Origin: Streptomyces abyssalis
GTDB lineage: Bacteria; Actinomycetota; Actinomycetes; Streptomycetales; Streptomycetaceae
DNA length: 64,000 bases
Assembly: GCF_001751365.1 (NCBI RefSeq)
Contig: NZ_LJGT01000040.1
Span: forward strand, 62,001 to 126,000
Direction: 5' to 3'
Translations under genes and position numbers: made by a program
Shown: positions 1-7,723 of the stretch, piece by piece
Position numbering within the stretch: the stretch's first letter is position 1
Layout of the letters: every line of letters starts with the position of its first letter
The notes under the pieces: generated by a model
Database searches by the model: none
What the model was told of the DNA's origin: nothing
The model's input: only the letters and a program-made list of their open reading frames with translations

Positions 1-845
1 AGCGGTATCTCCCGTGTGCTGCGGATGCTCATGAAGCGGGTCAGGATGTGGGGCTGGCCGAAGTAGCCGAGGCCCCATGCGAGCAGCGAGATCAGCCCGA
101 CGGCGCCCAGCGGCTCGCCCGCCGACCATGACCTGTCGGCGAAGGACGCCTTGGTTCCCGGGTCCAGCAACGCCGGGGCGGCGGCGGTGAGTTCACTGTG
201 CAGCGCGTCGAAACCGCCGAGCTTCCAGAGGGCGATTGCGGGAAGGGCGATCCCCGCGAGGAGCATCAGCGTGCCCTGGATGGAGTGGCTGACGCTCAGG
301 GCCCGGAAGCCGCCGAGGATGGTGTAGATGACGATCACCACGGCGAAGACGGTGAGGCCCAGCTCGAAGCCGGCGCCGAAGATCTCGTCGGCCAGGAGAC
401 CGCAGGCGACCAGTCCGCTGGCGACGTAGACGGTGAAGAAGACGACGGTGACGACGGACGAGAGCAGCCGGATGACCCGACTCCTGTCCTCGAAACGTTC
501 CTGCAGGTACGACGGCAGAGTCACGGCACCGGCCCGCTCGGTGTAGACGCGCAAGCGGGGTGCGACGAGACGCCAGTTGAGATAGGTGCCGATGATCAGG
601 CCGACGGCGATCCACGTGGCACCGATCCCGGCCGCGTACACGGCTCCGGGCAGGCCCAGGAAAAGCCAGCCGGACATGTCGGCGGCTCCGGCGGACAGGG
701 CGGCTGCCGGGGCGCTGAGTTGACGGCTGGCGACGGTGAAGTCATCGAACGTGGCCGTTTCTCCGTGCGTCATGACGCCGACCATGACCATCGCGATCAG
801 AAAGATCCCGAAGGTGAGCATGGTTGGGACGGTCAGGGCGAACAT
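1..845 (-). CDS. putP: Sodium/proline symporter, partial (runs off the window start)
   Basis: The reading frame starts at an ATG at 843-845 on the minus strand and runs out of the window without a stop, so about 281 residues of the N-terminal half are visible. It is a polytopic membrane protein of the sodium:solute symporter (SSS) family. Characteristic PutP segments are readable: DMSGWLFLGLPGAVYAAG in the second membrane helix region and, near residue 260, WGLGYFGQPHILTRFMS, which is close to the E. coli PutP signature. Its role would be sodium-coupled import of L-proline across the cytoplasmic membrane. No partner gene is visible because the 3' end and downstream genes lie outside. Family assignment is firm; proline as substrate is inferred from the motif, and related solutes are possible. 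Confidence 0.85.
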   Translation of the reverse strand, partial: MFALTVPTMLTFGIFLIAMVMVGVMTHGETATFDDFTVASRQLSAPAAALSAGAADMSGWLFLGLPGAVYAAGIGATWIAVGLIIGTYLNWRLVAPRLRVYTERAGAVTLPSYLQERFEDRSRVIRLLSSVVTVVFFTVYVASGLVACGLLADEIFGAGFELGLTVFAVVIVIYTILGGFRALSVSHSIQGTLMLLAGIALPAIALWKLGGFDALHSELTAAAPALLDPGTKASFADRSWSAGEPLGAVGLISLLAWGLGYFGQPHILTRFMSIRSTREIP

Positions 846-1218
846 CTACTTACTCCCTGTGATGGGAAGCGACCGCAAGCGACGCAGGAAGATGCCGCGT
901 ACGTGGCCACAGTTTCGGGTTTCCAGAGGAAGAGCCTAGGAAAGCGCAGCGCGCGCTGGCGAGGGAATCCGGGGGAGGAAAGCCCGATCGGTTTCGGATC
1001 GTGATGCGTGAGCAGCGCATTCGCCTCGAATCCGCCCGCCCGCGGGCGGCGGCCCCGGAGGCTGGACCCGGCGGGTCAACCGCCTTGCGCGGACGTGGCC
1101 TTGGGCGGTTCGCGGTGCTGCTCTTCGTCCGCCCGCAGACGCGGAGCGTGACCGGTTCTGTTCGCCGGTGCGGCCGGCCCGGCCGTCCCCAGTGGCGGAA
1201 CAAGGCTCTCCGGTGGCG
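846..1218. other. Intergenic region upstream of putP, no gene seen
   Basis: This stretch separates putP from the 3' end of the YceI gene. I see no convincing reading frame: the open frames here lack family resemblance and a ribosome binding site. A perfect 14-bp palindrome of G and C lies at 1036-1049 and could belong to a transcript end of the yceI gene, but there is no T-tract. It should hold the putP promoter, which I cannot place. Confidence 0.5.
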
Positions 1219-1770
1219 TCAGGAGAGCGGGGCGAGGTCGAACTCGACGCGGACCTCGTCCGACAGGCGCAGCGCACCTGCGAGCGCGGAGTACGGCTTG
1301 ATGCCCCATGAGCTCTGTACGACGGTGCCGGCGCCGCGCACCCGGCCGTCGCCGCCCAGGCCCGCCTCGATCGTGATCGGACGAGTCGTTCCCATGATCG
1401 TGAGATCCCCGGTCACGGTGAAGGACTCCGGGCTGCCGGCGACCACGGTCGATACGAACGTGATGGTGGGGTGTTCGCCGGGGCGAAGGATCTTGTCCCG
1501 TATCGTCCCCTTGATGTCAGCCCGGTCCGAGTCGGTGAGCGCCTTCAGCCCGCCGACCCCCTCCACGGCCTCCAGAGAAGCGACGTCAACAGTGACGGTC
1601 ACGGACGAACGCCCGGGATCGGCCGGATCGACAGCGACATCCCCGGACCAGCTGGCGGCCTCGATCGTCAGATCGTGACCGGCCTTGCGACCAAGCCCGG
1701 TACGGGTCGTCTTGATCCTCAAGTGACCTGTTCCCGAGCCGATTCGGTACGTCCCGCCCAAAGGCTGCAT
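1219..1770 (-). CDS. YceI family protein
   Basis: 183 residues matching the YceI-like lipocalin-fold domain over the whole length: an early GTYRIGSGTGHLRI strand, a central region ending in PTITFVST, and the FTVTGDLTIMGTTRPITIE block near residues 115-135. Family members bind long isoprenoid or amphiphilic molecules inside a beta barrel; their physiological role in actinobacteria is not settled. There is no signal peptide, so the protein is probably cytoplasmic, unlike E. coli YceI. No good Shine-Dalgarno precedes the ATG. It appears to be a single-gene unit, with 98 bp to the next upstream gene on the same strand. Confidence 0.85.
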   Translation of the reverse strand: MQPLGGTYRIGSGTGHLRIKTTRTGLGRKAGHDLTIEAASWSGDVAVDPADPGRSSVTVTVDVASLEAVEGVGGLKALTDSDRADIKGTIRDKILRPGEHPTITFVSTVVAGSPESFTVTGDLTIMGTTRPITIEAGLGGDGRVRGAGTVVQSSWGIKPYSALAGALRLSDEVRVEFDLAPLS

Positions 1771-1868
1771 ACGGGCAACGTAGTCCGGCAGCGACGGTTC
1801 CGGGCGCGATAGTCACGCTTATGACAATCACCGGCCCGGTGCGCCGGGGCCGGTTCCCGGCGGTCCCG

Positions 1869-2537
1869 CTATGCGCGGGGCTCGGCGTGCAGGACGGCGA
1901 ACAGCGCGCGGGCGCGGGTGCCGTCCGGCATCTGCCAGTGCCCGGCGACATGGCCGCTCGCTCCTTGCCGGAGCTGGGGCGGGTCCTCGGGCGCGGGCTG
2001 CAGGATGCGGTGCAGGCGGAGAGTGCCGCCATGCGCTACGGCCAGCTCCGTGCCCTCTTGGTCGTCGATCGCCGCGGGGGCGGCGGTGAGGTCCGCGTGC
2101 ATCTCTTCACCCGTACCGGAACGGGTGACTTCGGGGTCGGGAGTGTCGCTGATGCTCTGGGCCTGAGCCTCGGCCCGGCCCTCGATGAGGGCGATCAATT
2201 GGCCGACCAGCACCGGGTCGTGACAGCCGTCGTATGCCCAGCGCCGCCCCAGCACGCCGTGCTCCATCGTGCCGATGAGGGCGTGGTCCGCCCCGCCGAG
2301 CGGGGCACCTCGATAGGTGAGCGGCACCAGGTACGTGACCGGGGCGGCGCCTGCGCTGTCGGTGACCACCATGAACTCGATCCCGACCTCGCCCTCCGGG
2401 TCGTCCAGCCGGAAGCCGCCCGCCTTGGTCAGCTCCGGCTTGCCGGCGCCGCCGCGATACCACGGGCGGGAGGGAAGCCAGGTGGTGAGCAGTTCGAGCT
2501 TGGTCGGCTTGACGGTGCTGTGGTGGATGGTGGCCAT
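1869..2537 (-). CDS. Stand-alone maltokinase N-terminal cap-like protein
   Basis: 222 residues. The N-terminal half (about 1-140) resembles the cap domain that precedes the kinase domain in actinobacterial maltokinases: WLPSRPWY near residue 21, a GGFRLDDPEGEVGIEF block, YLVPLTYRGAPL and GTMEHGVLGRRWAYDGCHDP. The kinase catalytic domain is absent, so it cannot be a complete maltokinase. Proteins of this stand-alone architecture are frequent in Streptomyces and are annotated only by the cap domain. The function is unknown; a sugar or polyphosphate-binding role is speculation. It lies on the same strand as the DUF4180 gene upstream with a 62-bp gap, so co-transcription is possible. Confidence 0.75.
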   Translation of the reverse strand: MATIHHSTVKPTKLELLTTWLPSRPWYRGGAGKPELTKAGGFRLDDPEGEVGIEFMVVTDSAGAAPVTYLVPLTYRGAPLGGADHALIGTMEHGVLGRRWAYDGCHDPVLVGQLIALIEGRAEAQAQSISDTPDPEVTRSGTGEEMHADLTAAPAAIDDQEGTELAVAHGGTLRLHRILQPAPEDPPQLRQGASGHVAGHWQMPDGTRARALFAVLHAEPRA

Positions 2538-2599
2538 GCCGGTGATCTCCTTCGTCAGGCTGGTGTGAGCCTTCGCAGGCCCCAGTCGGCGTTACGGCC

Positions 2600-2965
2600 T
2601 CAGGTGCTGAGGCGCTTCCGCAGCTCCTCCATGTCGCTCAGGAACCATGTCTGACGGCCCTGGTTGCACTCGTGGACGAAGTCCCGCAGCGACGAACTGG
2701 CCTCCGTGTGACGGGAGATGTCGCCCACGACCGCCATGCCCAGCCGGTAGTTGACGAACTTCTGGACGATGTCCCCGGCGATACGGGTACGCAGCCGGAA
2801 GAACGCCTCGTCCAACCGCCCGGCGGGGATGACGACCCACTGGGCCTCTTGGTAGAAGGCGTCTCCGATGTAGTCCATGACGTCGCGCTCGCCGCTGATG
2901 ACGTCGCCGTCGTCGGCGCACATCAGGACGGTGACGTCATGAATCTGCTCCACAGTGCTGCTCAT
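2600..2965 (-). CDS. DUF4180 domain protein
   Basis: 121 residues matching DUF4180 over its full length, with the recognisable features DYIGDAFYQEAQWVVIP near residue 30-46 and a C-terminal FVHECNQGRQTWFLSD block. Family members are small soluble proteins related to SpoIIAA-like (STAS-fold) proteins and are often found beside regulators; no enzymatic activity is known to me. No signal peptide or membrane segment is present. It sits 61 bp downstream of the DUF397 gene on the same strand, so it may be the last or next-to-last gene of a transcript that starts with the XRE regulator. Confidence 0.75.
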   Translation of the reverse strand: MSSTVEQIHDVTVLMCADDGDVISGERDVMDYIGDAFYQEAQWVVIPAGRLDEAFFRLRTRIAGDIVQKFVNYRLGMAVVGDISRHTEASSSLRDFVHECNQGRQTWFLSDMEELRKRLST

Positions 2966-3026
2966 GGCGACAAAGGCTATGGCCGGCGGGTCGGCGAACG
3001 CGACAGCATTCTCCGGCGCCGGGCCG

Positions 3027-3296
3027 TCACCGGCGGGTGACGGCGAACTCCGTGAACGCGGACCAGGCGGCGGGGGAGAGGGCCAGGGCCGGGCCCTCGG
3101 GGTTCTTGGAGTCCCGTACGTGGACGGCGGTGGGGCAGGTGGCGACTTCGAGGCATTCGCCGCCTTCGCTTCCGCTGTAGCTGGACTTGCGCCAGGCGTA
3201 GGCGACTTCGAGGCACGCGCCGCCTTCGCTTCCGCTGTAGCTGGACTTGAACCACGAGAAGTCGTCGGGGCCGCGGGTCGTGGATGCGCTGTTCAT
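3027..3296 (-). CDS. DUF397 protein with an internal duplication
   Basis: 89 residues. DUF397 proteins are small acidic partners of XRE-DUF5753 regulators in the WhiJ/AbaA-like families of Streptomyces. The family core FKSSYSGSEGG.CLEVA is present twice in tandem (about residues 15-34 and 35-54), followed by one copy of the usual tail (VHVRDSKNPEGPALALSPAAWSAFTEFA). The doubling is exact at DNA level in a 60-bp period. The ATG overlaps the TGA of the upstream regulator in an ATGA arrangement, so the two are translationally coupled. It probably modulates the partner's DNA binding, as inferred for the family. The extra repeat could alter that contact. Confidence 0.88.
   Translation of the reverse strand: MNSASTTRGPDDFSWFKSSYSGSEGGACLEVAYAWRKSSYSGSEGGECLEVATCPTAVHVRDSKNPEGPALALSPAAWSAFTEFAVTRR
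3141..3249. repeat. 60-bp in-frame tandem duplication inside the DUF397 gene
   Basis: Two copies of a 49-bp block, starting at 3141 and 3201, are separated by 11 bp, so the period is 60 bp (20 codons). They differ at only two neighbouring bases (3156-3157 versus 3216-3217) over that block. The duplication keeps the frame and repeats the SSYSGSEGG core of the DUF397 fold. The near identity suggests a recent event. Confidence 0.9.
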
Positions 3297-4117
3297 GCCT
3301 CTCCTAGCAGCCGGTCCAACAGGCCCTCTGCTTCTTCGGGGTTGAGCGCCTGCGTCCGCAGCATCGCATATTTCATCGCGAGGATGCTGACCTCATCTGC
3401 TTCGGAGATCAGTTGGCTGCCACGCTGAGTCTCCGTGTACGCCAGATGCTCGTGATCAGGAGTTTCCAGCAAGATGAAAGGCCCGTCGAGTGCGGCGTGA
3501 CTCTCCCGGCCGAGTGGCATGATCTGGAGCGAGAGCCCCGGCAGTTCGACCAGCTCTCGCAGGTAACTGAGTTGTTCCTGGTACACCGCCCAGCCGCCTA
3601 GCCTGTCGCGCAGGACAGCTTCCGAGATGACGAAGCTCGCCGTTGGCGGCTCTGTGCGTTGCAGGATCTCCTGGCGGTCGATGCGAGCGCCGACCTGGGT
3701 CTCGATCTCATCCCTGCTGGCTGCTGGGACTCTGCTGTGAAAGACAGCCCGGGCATAGCGTTCCGTCTGGAGCAGCCCCGGCACCACCTGGTTCTCGTAC
3801 CAATTGAGGGCAATCGCTTCGCTTTCCCTGTCCACGAACTCCGCCGCCCACACCGGGTATTTGTCCATCTCCGGCATGTTCGCCACCGCGACCGCCAGCG
3901 CCCCCTTCGTGTCGAGTAAGGCGTCCAGCTGTTCCGCGAGGTCCGACTTGAGCGGGCGGCGGCCCTGTTCGATGGAGGCGACCGTGTCGTACTGGGCGCA
4001 GATCCGCTCGGTGAGGGACTCCTGCGTGTAACCCGCCGCCCGGCGGAACTGGGCGAGCAGGGCGCCGACGAGCTTCATCGCGGACGCGTTCTTCTTGCGC
4101 TTCTTTCCGGGTTGCAT
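3293..4117 (-). CDS. XRE family regulator with DUF5753 domain (WhiJ-like)
   Basis: 274 residues from the ATG at 4117, chosen because GGGAGGAA lies 7-8 bases upstream; a longer open frame reaches 4171 without such support. Residues about 15-75 form an XRE-type helix-turn-helix (LLAQFRRAAGYTQESL ... VASIEQGRRP). Residues about 95-270 are DUF5753, with the family signature YENQVVPGLLQTERYAR and a late QRGSQLISEADEV block. Such proteins are paralogues of WhiJ, which influences differentiation in Streptomyces together with DUF397 partners. It forms an operon with the DUF397 gene (ATGA overlap) and diverges from an HATPase gene, the usual trio. The target is probably its own divergent promoter. Confidence 0.9.
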   Translation of the reverse strand: MQPGKKRKKNASAMKLVGALLAQFRRAAGYTQESLTERICAQYDTVASIEQGRRPLKSDLAEQLDALLDTKGALAVAVANMPEMDKYPVWAAEFVDRESEAIALNWYENQVVPGLLQTERYARAVFHSRVPAASRDEIETQVGARIDRQEILQRTEPPTASFVISEAVLRDRLGGWAVYQEQLSYLRELVELPGLSLQIMPLGRESHAALDGPFILLETPDHEHLAYTETQRGSQLISEADEVSILAMKYAMLRTQALNPEEAEGLLDRLLGEA

Positions 4118-4193
4118 GCAGACGTTCCTCCCCCGACGGCCCGGCGCATGACCGGAATCCGACCCGTACAACCGATCCGTACGAGTGCTCGCG

Positions 4194-4227
4194 GTTACGA
4201 ATCCTAGTTACGGAGCGCGACCGTTAC
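4194..4227. promoter_or_regulatory. Candidate operator: three GTTAC direct repeats
   Basis: GTTAC occurs at 4194-4198, 4207-4211 and 4223-4227 in the 113-bp divergent region between the XRE regulator and the HATPase gene. The last copy lies four bases before the HATPase ATG. Short direct repeats in this position are plausible binding sites for the XRE protein; this is inference from position only. Confidence 0.3.
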
Positions 4228-4230
4228 CGC

Positions 4231-4635
4231 ATGAACGGTGACATTCAACTGCCCCGCTTCCGGGACTGCTTCCTGCCCCGACGGCGGCTGTCGGTGCCCG
4301 CGGCCAGGACGTTCGTACGGAAGGCCCTCAGCGAGTGGGCGGTCCGGGAACGCTTCGAGGACGTGACGCTGTGCGTCAGCGAGCTGGCCACCAACGCGGT
4401 CGTTCACGGAGTGCCACCGGGGCGGGGGTTCCGAGTGCTGGTGTGGCTCGATCACGACGGCCTGTGCCGGGTCGAGGTGCACGACAGCGGGCCCGGGTGG
4501 CCCCAAATCCCGGAAGTGGACGATGAGTTGGAGGCGGGTGGCCGCGGGCTGCGGCTCGTCGCGGAGCTGGCGGACAAGTGGGGCGTCGAGCGACGGGACC
4601 CGGGCAAGATCGTGTGGGTCGAGTTCGGCCTGTAA
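4231..4635 (+). CDS. RsbW-like HATPase domain protein (anti-sigma-type kinase fold)
   Basis: 134 residues covering a single GHKL/HATPase_c_2 domain. The N-box is readable as ELATNAVVHG (about residues 51-60) and the G1 box as DSGPGWPQ (about 91-98), followed by GGRGLRLVAELADKWG. These proteins bind ATP and, in the RsbW/SpoIIAB family, phosphorylate an anti-anti-sigma factor or bind a sigma factor; small streptomycete members next to WhiJ-like regulators have no assigned partner. No Shine-Dalgarno precedes the ATG, so the transcript may be leaderless. It diverges from the XRE/DUF397 pair, completing the common WhiJ-like trio. Confidence 0.85.
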   Translation: MNGDIQLPRFRDCFLPRRRLSVPAARTFVRKALSEWAVRERFEDVTLCVSELATNAVVHGVPPGRGFRVLVWLDHDGLCRVEVHDSGPGWPQIPEVDDELEAGGRGLRLVAELADKWGVERRDPGKIVWVEFGL

Positions 4636-4766
4636 CAGCCTTGTCACTGGCTTGTTCAATGAGTAGGCAAAAAAGCTGACTAGTCACATTTCGCCCTCCA
4701 CATTTGCGCTACATTTTCTCCTCCAATGAGGAGGGGGCGTGCTCGCCAGGGTGGGGAGGGCGCGAA
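4636..4766. promoter_or_regulatory. AT-rich gap upstream of matA
   Basis: This 131-bp gap is distinctly richer in A and T than its surroundings (about 4670-4725), with three ACATTT motifs and a small inverted repeat (CTCCTC/GAGGAG, 4719-4734). It most likely carries the mat operon promoter and possibly a regulator site. I cannot fix -10 and -35 boxes with confidence. Confidence 0.35.
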
Positions 4767-5465
4767 GTGAAGATGGCAGAACGTTCTGAGGGGCAGCCGG
4801 AGGGCGGCACGGCTCCGGTCTTCGTGGACAACAGCGGCGGGCGGCGCCGCAGGTGGCGCCGGCTCGGCCTGGCGCTGGGAGCCGTCGGGGGCGGCTACGC
4901 ACTCGTCGTGGCGGTGACCGTCGCCGGGGGGAACTCCGAGGCGCCCTGGGGGGTGCTGATTCCGGGCGACGGAGACAGCCCCCGGGCTACGCGCGTCATT
5001 CCGGAGCGGGACGACGAGGCGCAGAAGGAGCTCCCGGGAGCGGACGCGAGCCCCTCCGGCGAGCCGAGCCCCGGCGGATCCGTCACACCGGGCGCTTCCG
5101 GTGCCGACGATGCGCGTGTGCCGGGGAGTTCGTCCGAGAGCTCACCCGCTGCCCGTCCGTCCGGGAAGAAGGCACCGGCACAAGACGCCTCCAAGAGCGG
5201 CGGCGCAGGCGTGAAGAAGGGCGGCCAGGGCGGCACGTCCGGCGCGAAGCCGCCCGCCGGCTCCGCGAACGGCGGCTCGGGCTCCACGGGTTCCACGGGC
5301 TCCACCGGCGGCGGCACACCCGCCGAGCCCGGACCGGACCCCTCGGAGTCCCCCGAGTCCCCGGACCCCTCACCCCAGGGCGGCATCCTGGACCAGATCC
5401 TCGACCAGCTCGGCGGCGGCAGCGGCGACGGTGCGAGTCGCCCCTCGGCGGCAGGTGCCGAGTGA
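4767..5465 (+). CDS. matA: MatA-like membrane-anchored Pro/Gly/Ser-rich protein
   Basis: 232 residues from a GTG at 4767, which has GGGGAGG seven bases upstream; an ATG at 4773 is the alternative. A short basic cytoplasmic segment with RRRRWRR leads into one membrane helix (about residues 34-55), then a long low-complexity, Ser/Gly/Pro-rich extracellular stretch with GSTGSTGSTGG repeats and a short helical C-terminus (ILDQILDQLGG). There is no enzymatic domain. Its position immediately before a MatB homologue, with a GTGA overlap, is that of matA in the mycelial-aggregation locus of S. coelicolor/S. lividans. MatA sequence is poorly conserved, so the name rests mainly on context. It may help export or display the polymer. 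Confidence 0.65.
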   Translation: MKMAERSEGQPEGGTAPVFVDNSGGRRRRWRRLGLALGAVGGGYALVVAVTVAGGNSEAPWGVLIPGDGDSPRATRVIPERDDEAQKELPGADASPSGEPSPGGSVTPGASGADDARVPGSSSESSPAARPSGKKAPAQDASKSGGAGVKKGGQGGTSGAKPPAGSANGGSGSTGSTGSTGGGTPAEPGPDPSESPESPDPSPQGGILDQILDQLGGGSGDGASRPSAAGAE

Positions 5466-7723
5466 GCAACCCGTCCAACCGTCCGCGTCGCAAGCGGCGC
5501 CGCCTGCCGCTGCGTTACCTGATCCCGTCGGTCCTGCTCGTCGTCGTCGTGGTGATGCTGCTGCTGCGTGGCTACGTGCACAGCGAGTTCCTCGCCGACC
5601 ACCGCGTACGGCCCCCCGCCCCCACCGGTGACGTACCCGACAAGGTCCTCTCGGGAGGGCCCGTGCTCGACGCACGAGGCGAGCGGCCGGTCAGCCACCG
5701 CGTGCCCGACCGCAAGATCGTGCTCACCTTCGACGACGGCCCCGACCCGGAGTGGACGCCGAAGGTCCTCGACAAGCTCGCCGAACACGACGCGCACGCC
5801 GTCTTCTTCGTCACCGGGACGATGACCGCCCGCTACCCGGATCTGGTCCGGCGGATGGTGGAGGAGGGCCACGAGGTCGGGCTGCACACCTTCAACCACC
5901 CCGACCTGTCCTACCAGTCCGCCTCCCGCATCCAGCGTGAACTCGCCCAGAGCCAGCTCGCGTTGGCGGGCGCGGCGGGCGTGCACACCTCGCTGTTCCG
6001 GCCGCCCTACTCCTCCACCGCCGACGCGCTCGACGACAGGTCGTGGCCCGTCGTGCGAGAGGTCGCGAGCCACGGCTACATCACCGCGTTCATCGACACC
6101 GACAGCGAGGACTGGGCGCGCCCCGGCGTGGACGAGATCGTGCGGCGTGCCACGCCGCAACGGCCCGGCGAGGGCGCGATCGTGCTGATGCACGACGCCG
6201 GAGGGGACCGTTCGCAGACGGTGGCGGCGCTGGACCGGATGCTGCCGGAGCTGCAGGCGAAGGGTTACGAATTCCCGCGGCTGACCGAGGCGCTGGGCGC
6301 CCCCAGCCCCCACTCGGCGGTGCACGGCCCGGACTTGTGGCAGGGCCGCGCCTTCGTCGGGGCGGTCGGAGTGTCCGACAACGCCATGGGTGTGCTGGTG
6401 GTGGCGCTGATCGCAGTCGGCTTCCTGGTCGTCGCGCGGTTCGTGCTGATGCTCGTGCTGTCGACGGTGCACGTGCGGCGCGTACGGCGCGTACGGCGGC
6501 GAGGACCGCCCGGCGGTGAACCCCCGCCCGATGCCAAGCCCGTGACGAAGCCCGTCACCGTGCTCGTGCCCGCGTACAACGAGCGCGAGTGCATAGCGGA
6601 CACCGTCCGCTCACTCGTCGCCAACGACCACCCGCTCGAAGTGATCGTCATCGACGACGGCTCGACGGACGGCACCGCCGGCATCGTCGAGGAGCTCGGC
6701 CTGCCGGGTGTGCGCGTGCTGCGCCAGGCGAACTCGGGCAAGCCCGCCGCCCTCAACAACGGCCTGCGGCACGCCAGCTACGACCTGATCGTGATGATGG
6801 ACGGCGACACCGTCTTCGAACCCTCGACGGTTCGCGAACTCGTCCAGCCCTTCGCCGATCCGCGCGTCGGGGCCGTGGCCGGCAACGCCAAGGTGGGCAA
6901 CCGCCGCAGGCTGATCGGCGCGTGGCAGCACATCGAGTACGTGATGGGCTTCAACCTCGACCGCCGCATGTACGACGTGCTGCGCTGCATGCCCACCATC
7001 CCCGGCGCCGTCGGGGCCTTCCGGCGTACGGCACTCGACCGCGTCGGCGGCCTCAGCGACGACACGCTCGCCGAGGACACCGACGTCACGATGGCGCTGC
7101 ACCGCGACGGCTGGCGCGTGGTGTACGAGGAGCGGGCGCGCGCCTGGACGGAGGCGCCCGGCACGGTGAAACAGCTGTGGTCGCAGCGCTACCGCTGGAG
7201 CTACGGCACCATGCAGGCGATCTGGAAGCACCGGCGCGCGGTGCTGGAGCGCGGCCCGTCGGGACGCTTCGGGCGGGTGGGACTGCCGCTGGTCTCGATG
7301 TTCACGGTGCTGGCGCCGCTGCTCGCGCCGCTGATCGACGTCTTCCTCGTCTACGGGCTGGTCTTCGGGCCGACGCTGAAGACGGCGGGCGCATGGCTGG
7401 CCGTGCTGGCGGTGCAGGGGCTCTGCGCGGCGTACGCGTTCCGGCTGGACCGCGAGCGTCTGGCGCCGCTGCTGACGCTGCCGCTCCAGCAGTTGCTGTA
7501 CCGGCAGTTGATGTACGTGGTGCTGATGCAGTCGTGGATCACCGCGCTGACGGGCGGGCGGCTGCGGTGGCAGAAGCTGCGCCGTACGGGGCTGATGGGC
7601 GCGGCACCCTCGCCGCCGGGCGGGCGGGCGACGGCGCCGGCCGACGTGCCCGAGGCGGTCGCCGCGGCCGATGCACCTGTTACGGGGGAGCGGGGGACGC
7701 GGCAGAAGAGCTCCGTCGGATGA
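5462..7723 (+). CDS. matB: MatB: fused polysaccharide deacetylase and GT2 glycosyltransferase
   Basis: 753 residues; the GTG start overlaps the matA stop. After one membrane helix (about 17-36) comes a NodB/CE4 deacetylase domain with all motifs present: TFDDGPD at 89-95, H142-T-F-N-H146, RPPYSS, DTDSEDW and LMHD. A second membrane segment (about 308-335) leads into a processive GT2 domain with VPAYNE near residue 365, DGD at 447-449, EDTD near 538 and QRYRW at 575-579, then several C-terminal helices. The architecture resembles PgaB+PgaC or IcaB+IcaA fused in one chain. Known MatB makes a poly-beta-1,6-N-acetylglucosamine-like extracellular polymer that makes hyphae clump. Both active sites look intact. 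The next gene overlaps by ATGA. Confidence 0.9.
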   Translation: MSNPSNRPRRKRRRLPLRYLIPSVLLVVVVVMLLLRGYVHSEFLADHRVRPPAPTGDVPDKVLSGGPVLDARGERPVSHRVPDRKIVLTFDDGPDPEWTPKVLDKLAEHDAHAVFFVTGTMTARYPDLVRRMVEEGHEVGLHTFNHPDLSYQSASRIQRELAQSQLALAGAAGVHTSLFRPPYSSTADALDDRSWPVVREVASHGYITAFIDTDSEDWARPGVDEIVRRATPQRPGEGAIVLMHDAGGDRSQTVAALDRMLPELQAKGYEFPRLTEALGAPSPHSAVHGPDLWQGRAFVGAVGVSDNAMGVLVVALIAVGFLVVARFVLMLVLSTVHVRRVRRVRRRGPPGGEPPPDAKPVTKPVTVLVPAYNERECIADTVRSLVANDHPLEVIVIDDGSTDGTAGIVEELGLPGVRVLRQANSGKPAALNNGLRHASYDLIVMMDGDTVFEPSTVRELVQPFADPRVGAVAGNAKVGNRRRLIGAWQHIEYVMGFNLDRRMYDVLRCMPTIPGAVGAFRRTALDRVGGLSDDTLAEDTDVTMALHRDGWRVVYEERARAWTEAPGTVKQLWSQRYRWSYGTMQAIWKHRRAVLERGPSGRFGRVGLPLVSMFTVLAPLLAPLIDVFLVYGLVFGPTLKTAGAWLAVLAVQGLCAAYAFRLDRERLAPLLTLPLQQLLYRQLMYVVLMQSWITALTGGRLRWQKLRRTGLMGAAPSPPGGRATAPADVPEAVAAADAPVTGERGTRQKSSVG

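Noticed and set aside
1036..1049. Perfect 14-bp GC palindrome near the putP promoter
   Set aside because: The sequence is made only of G and C in a GC-rich background and is not followed by a T-tract; not strong enough to call a terminator or operator.
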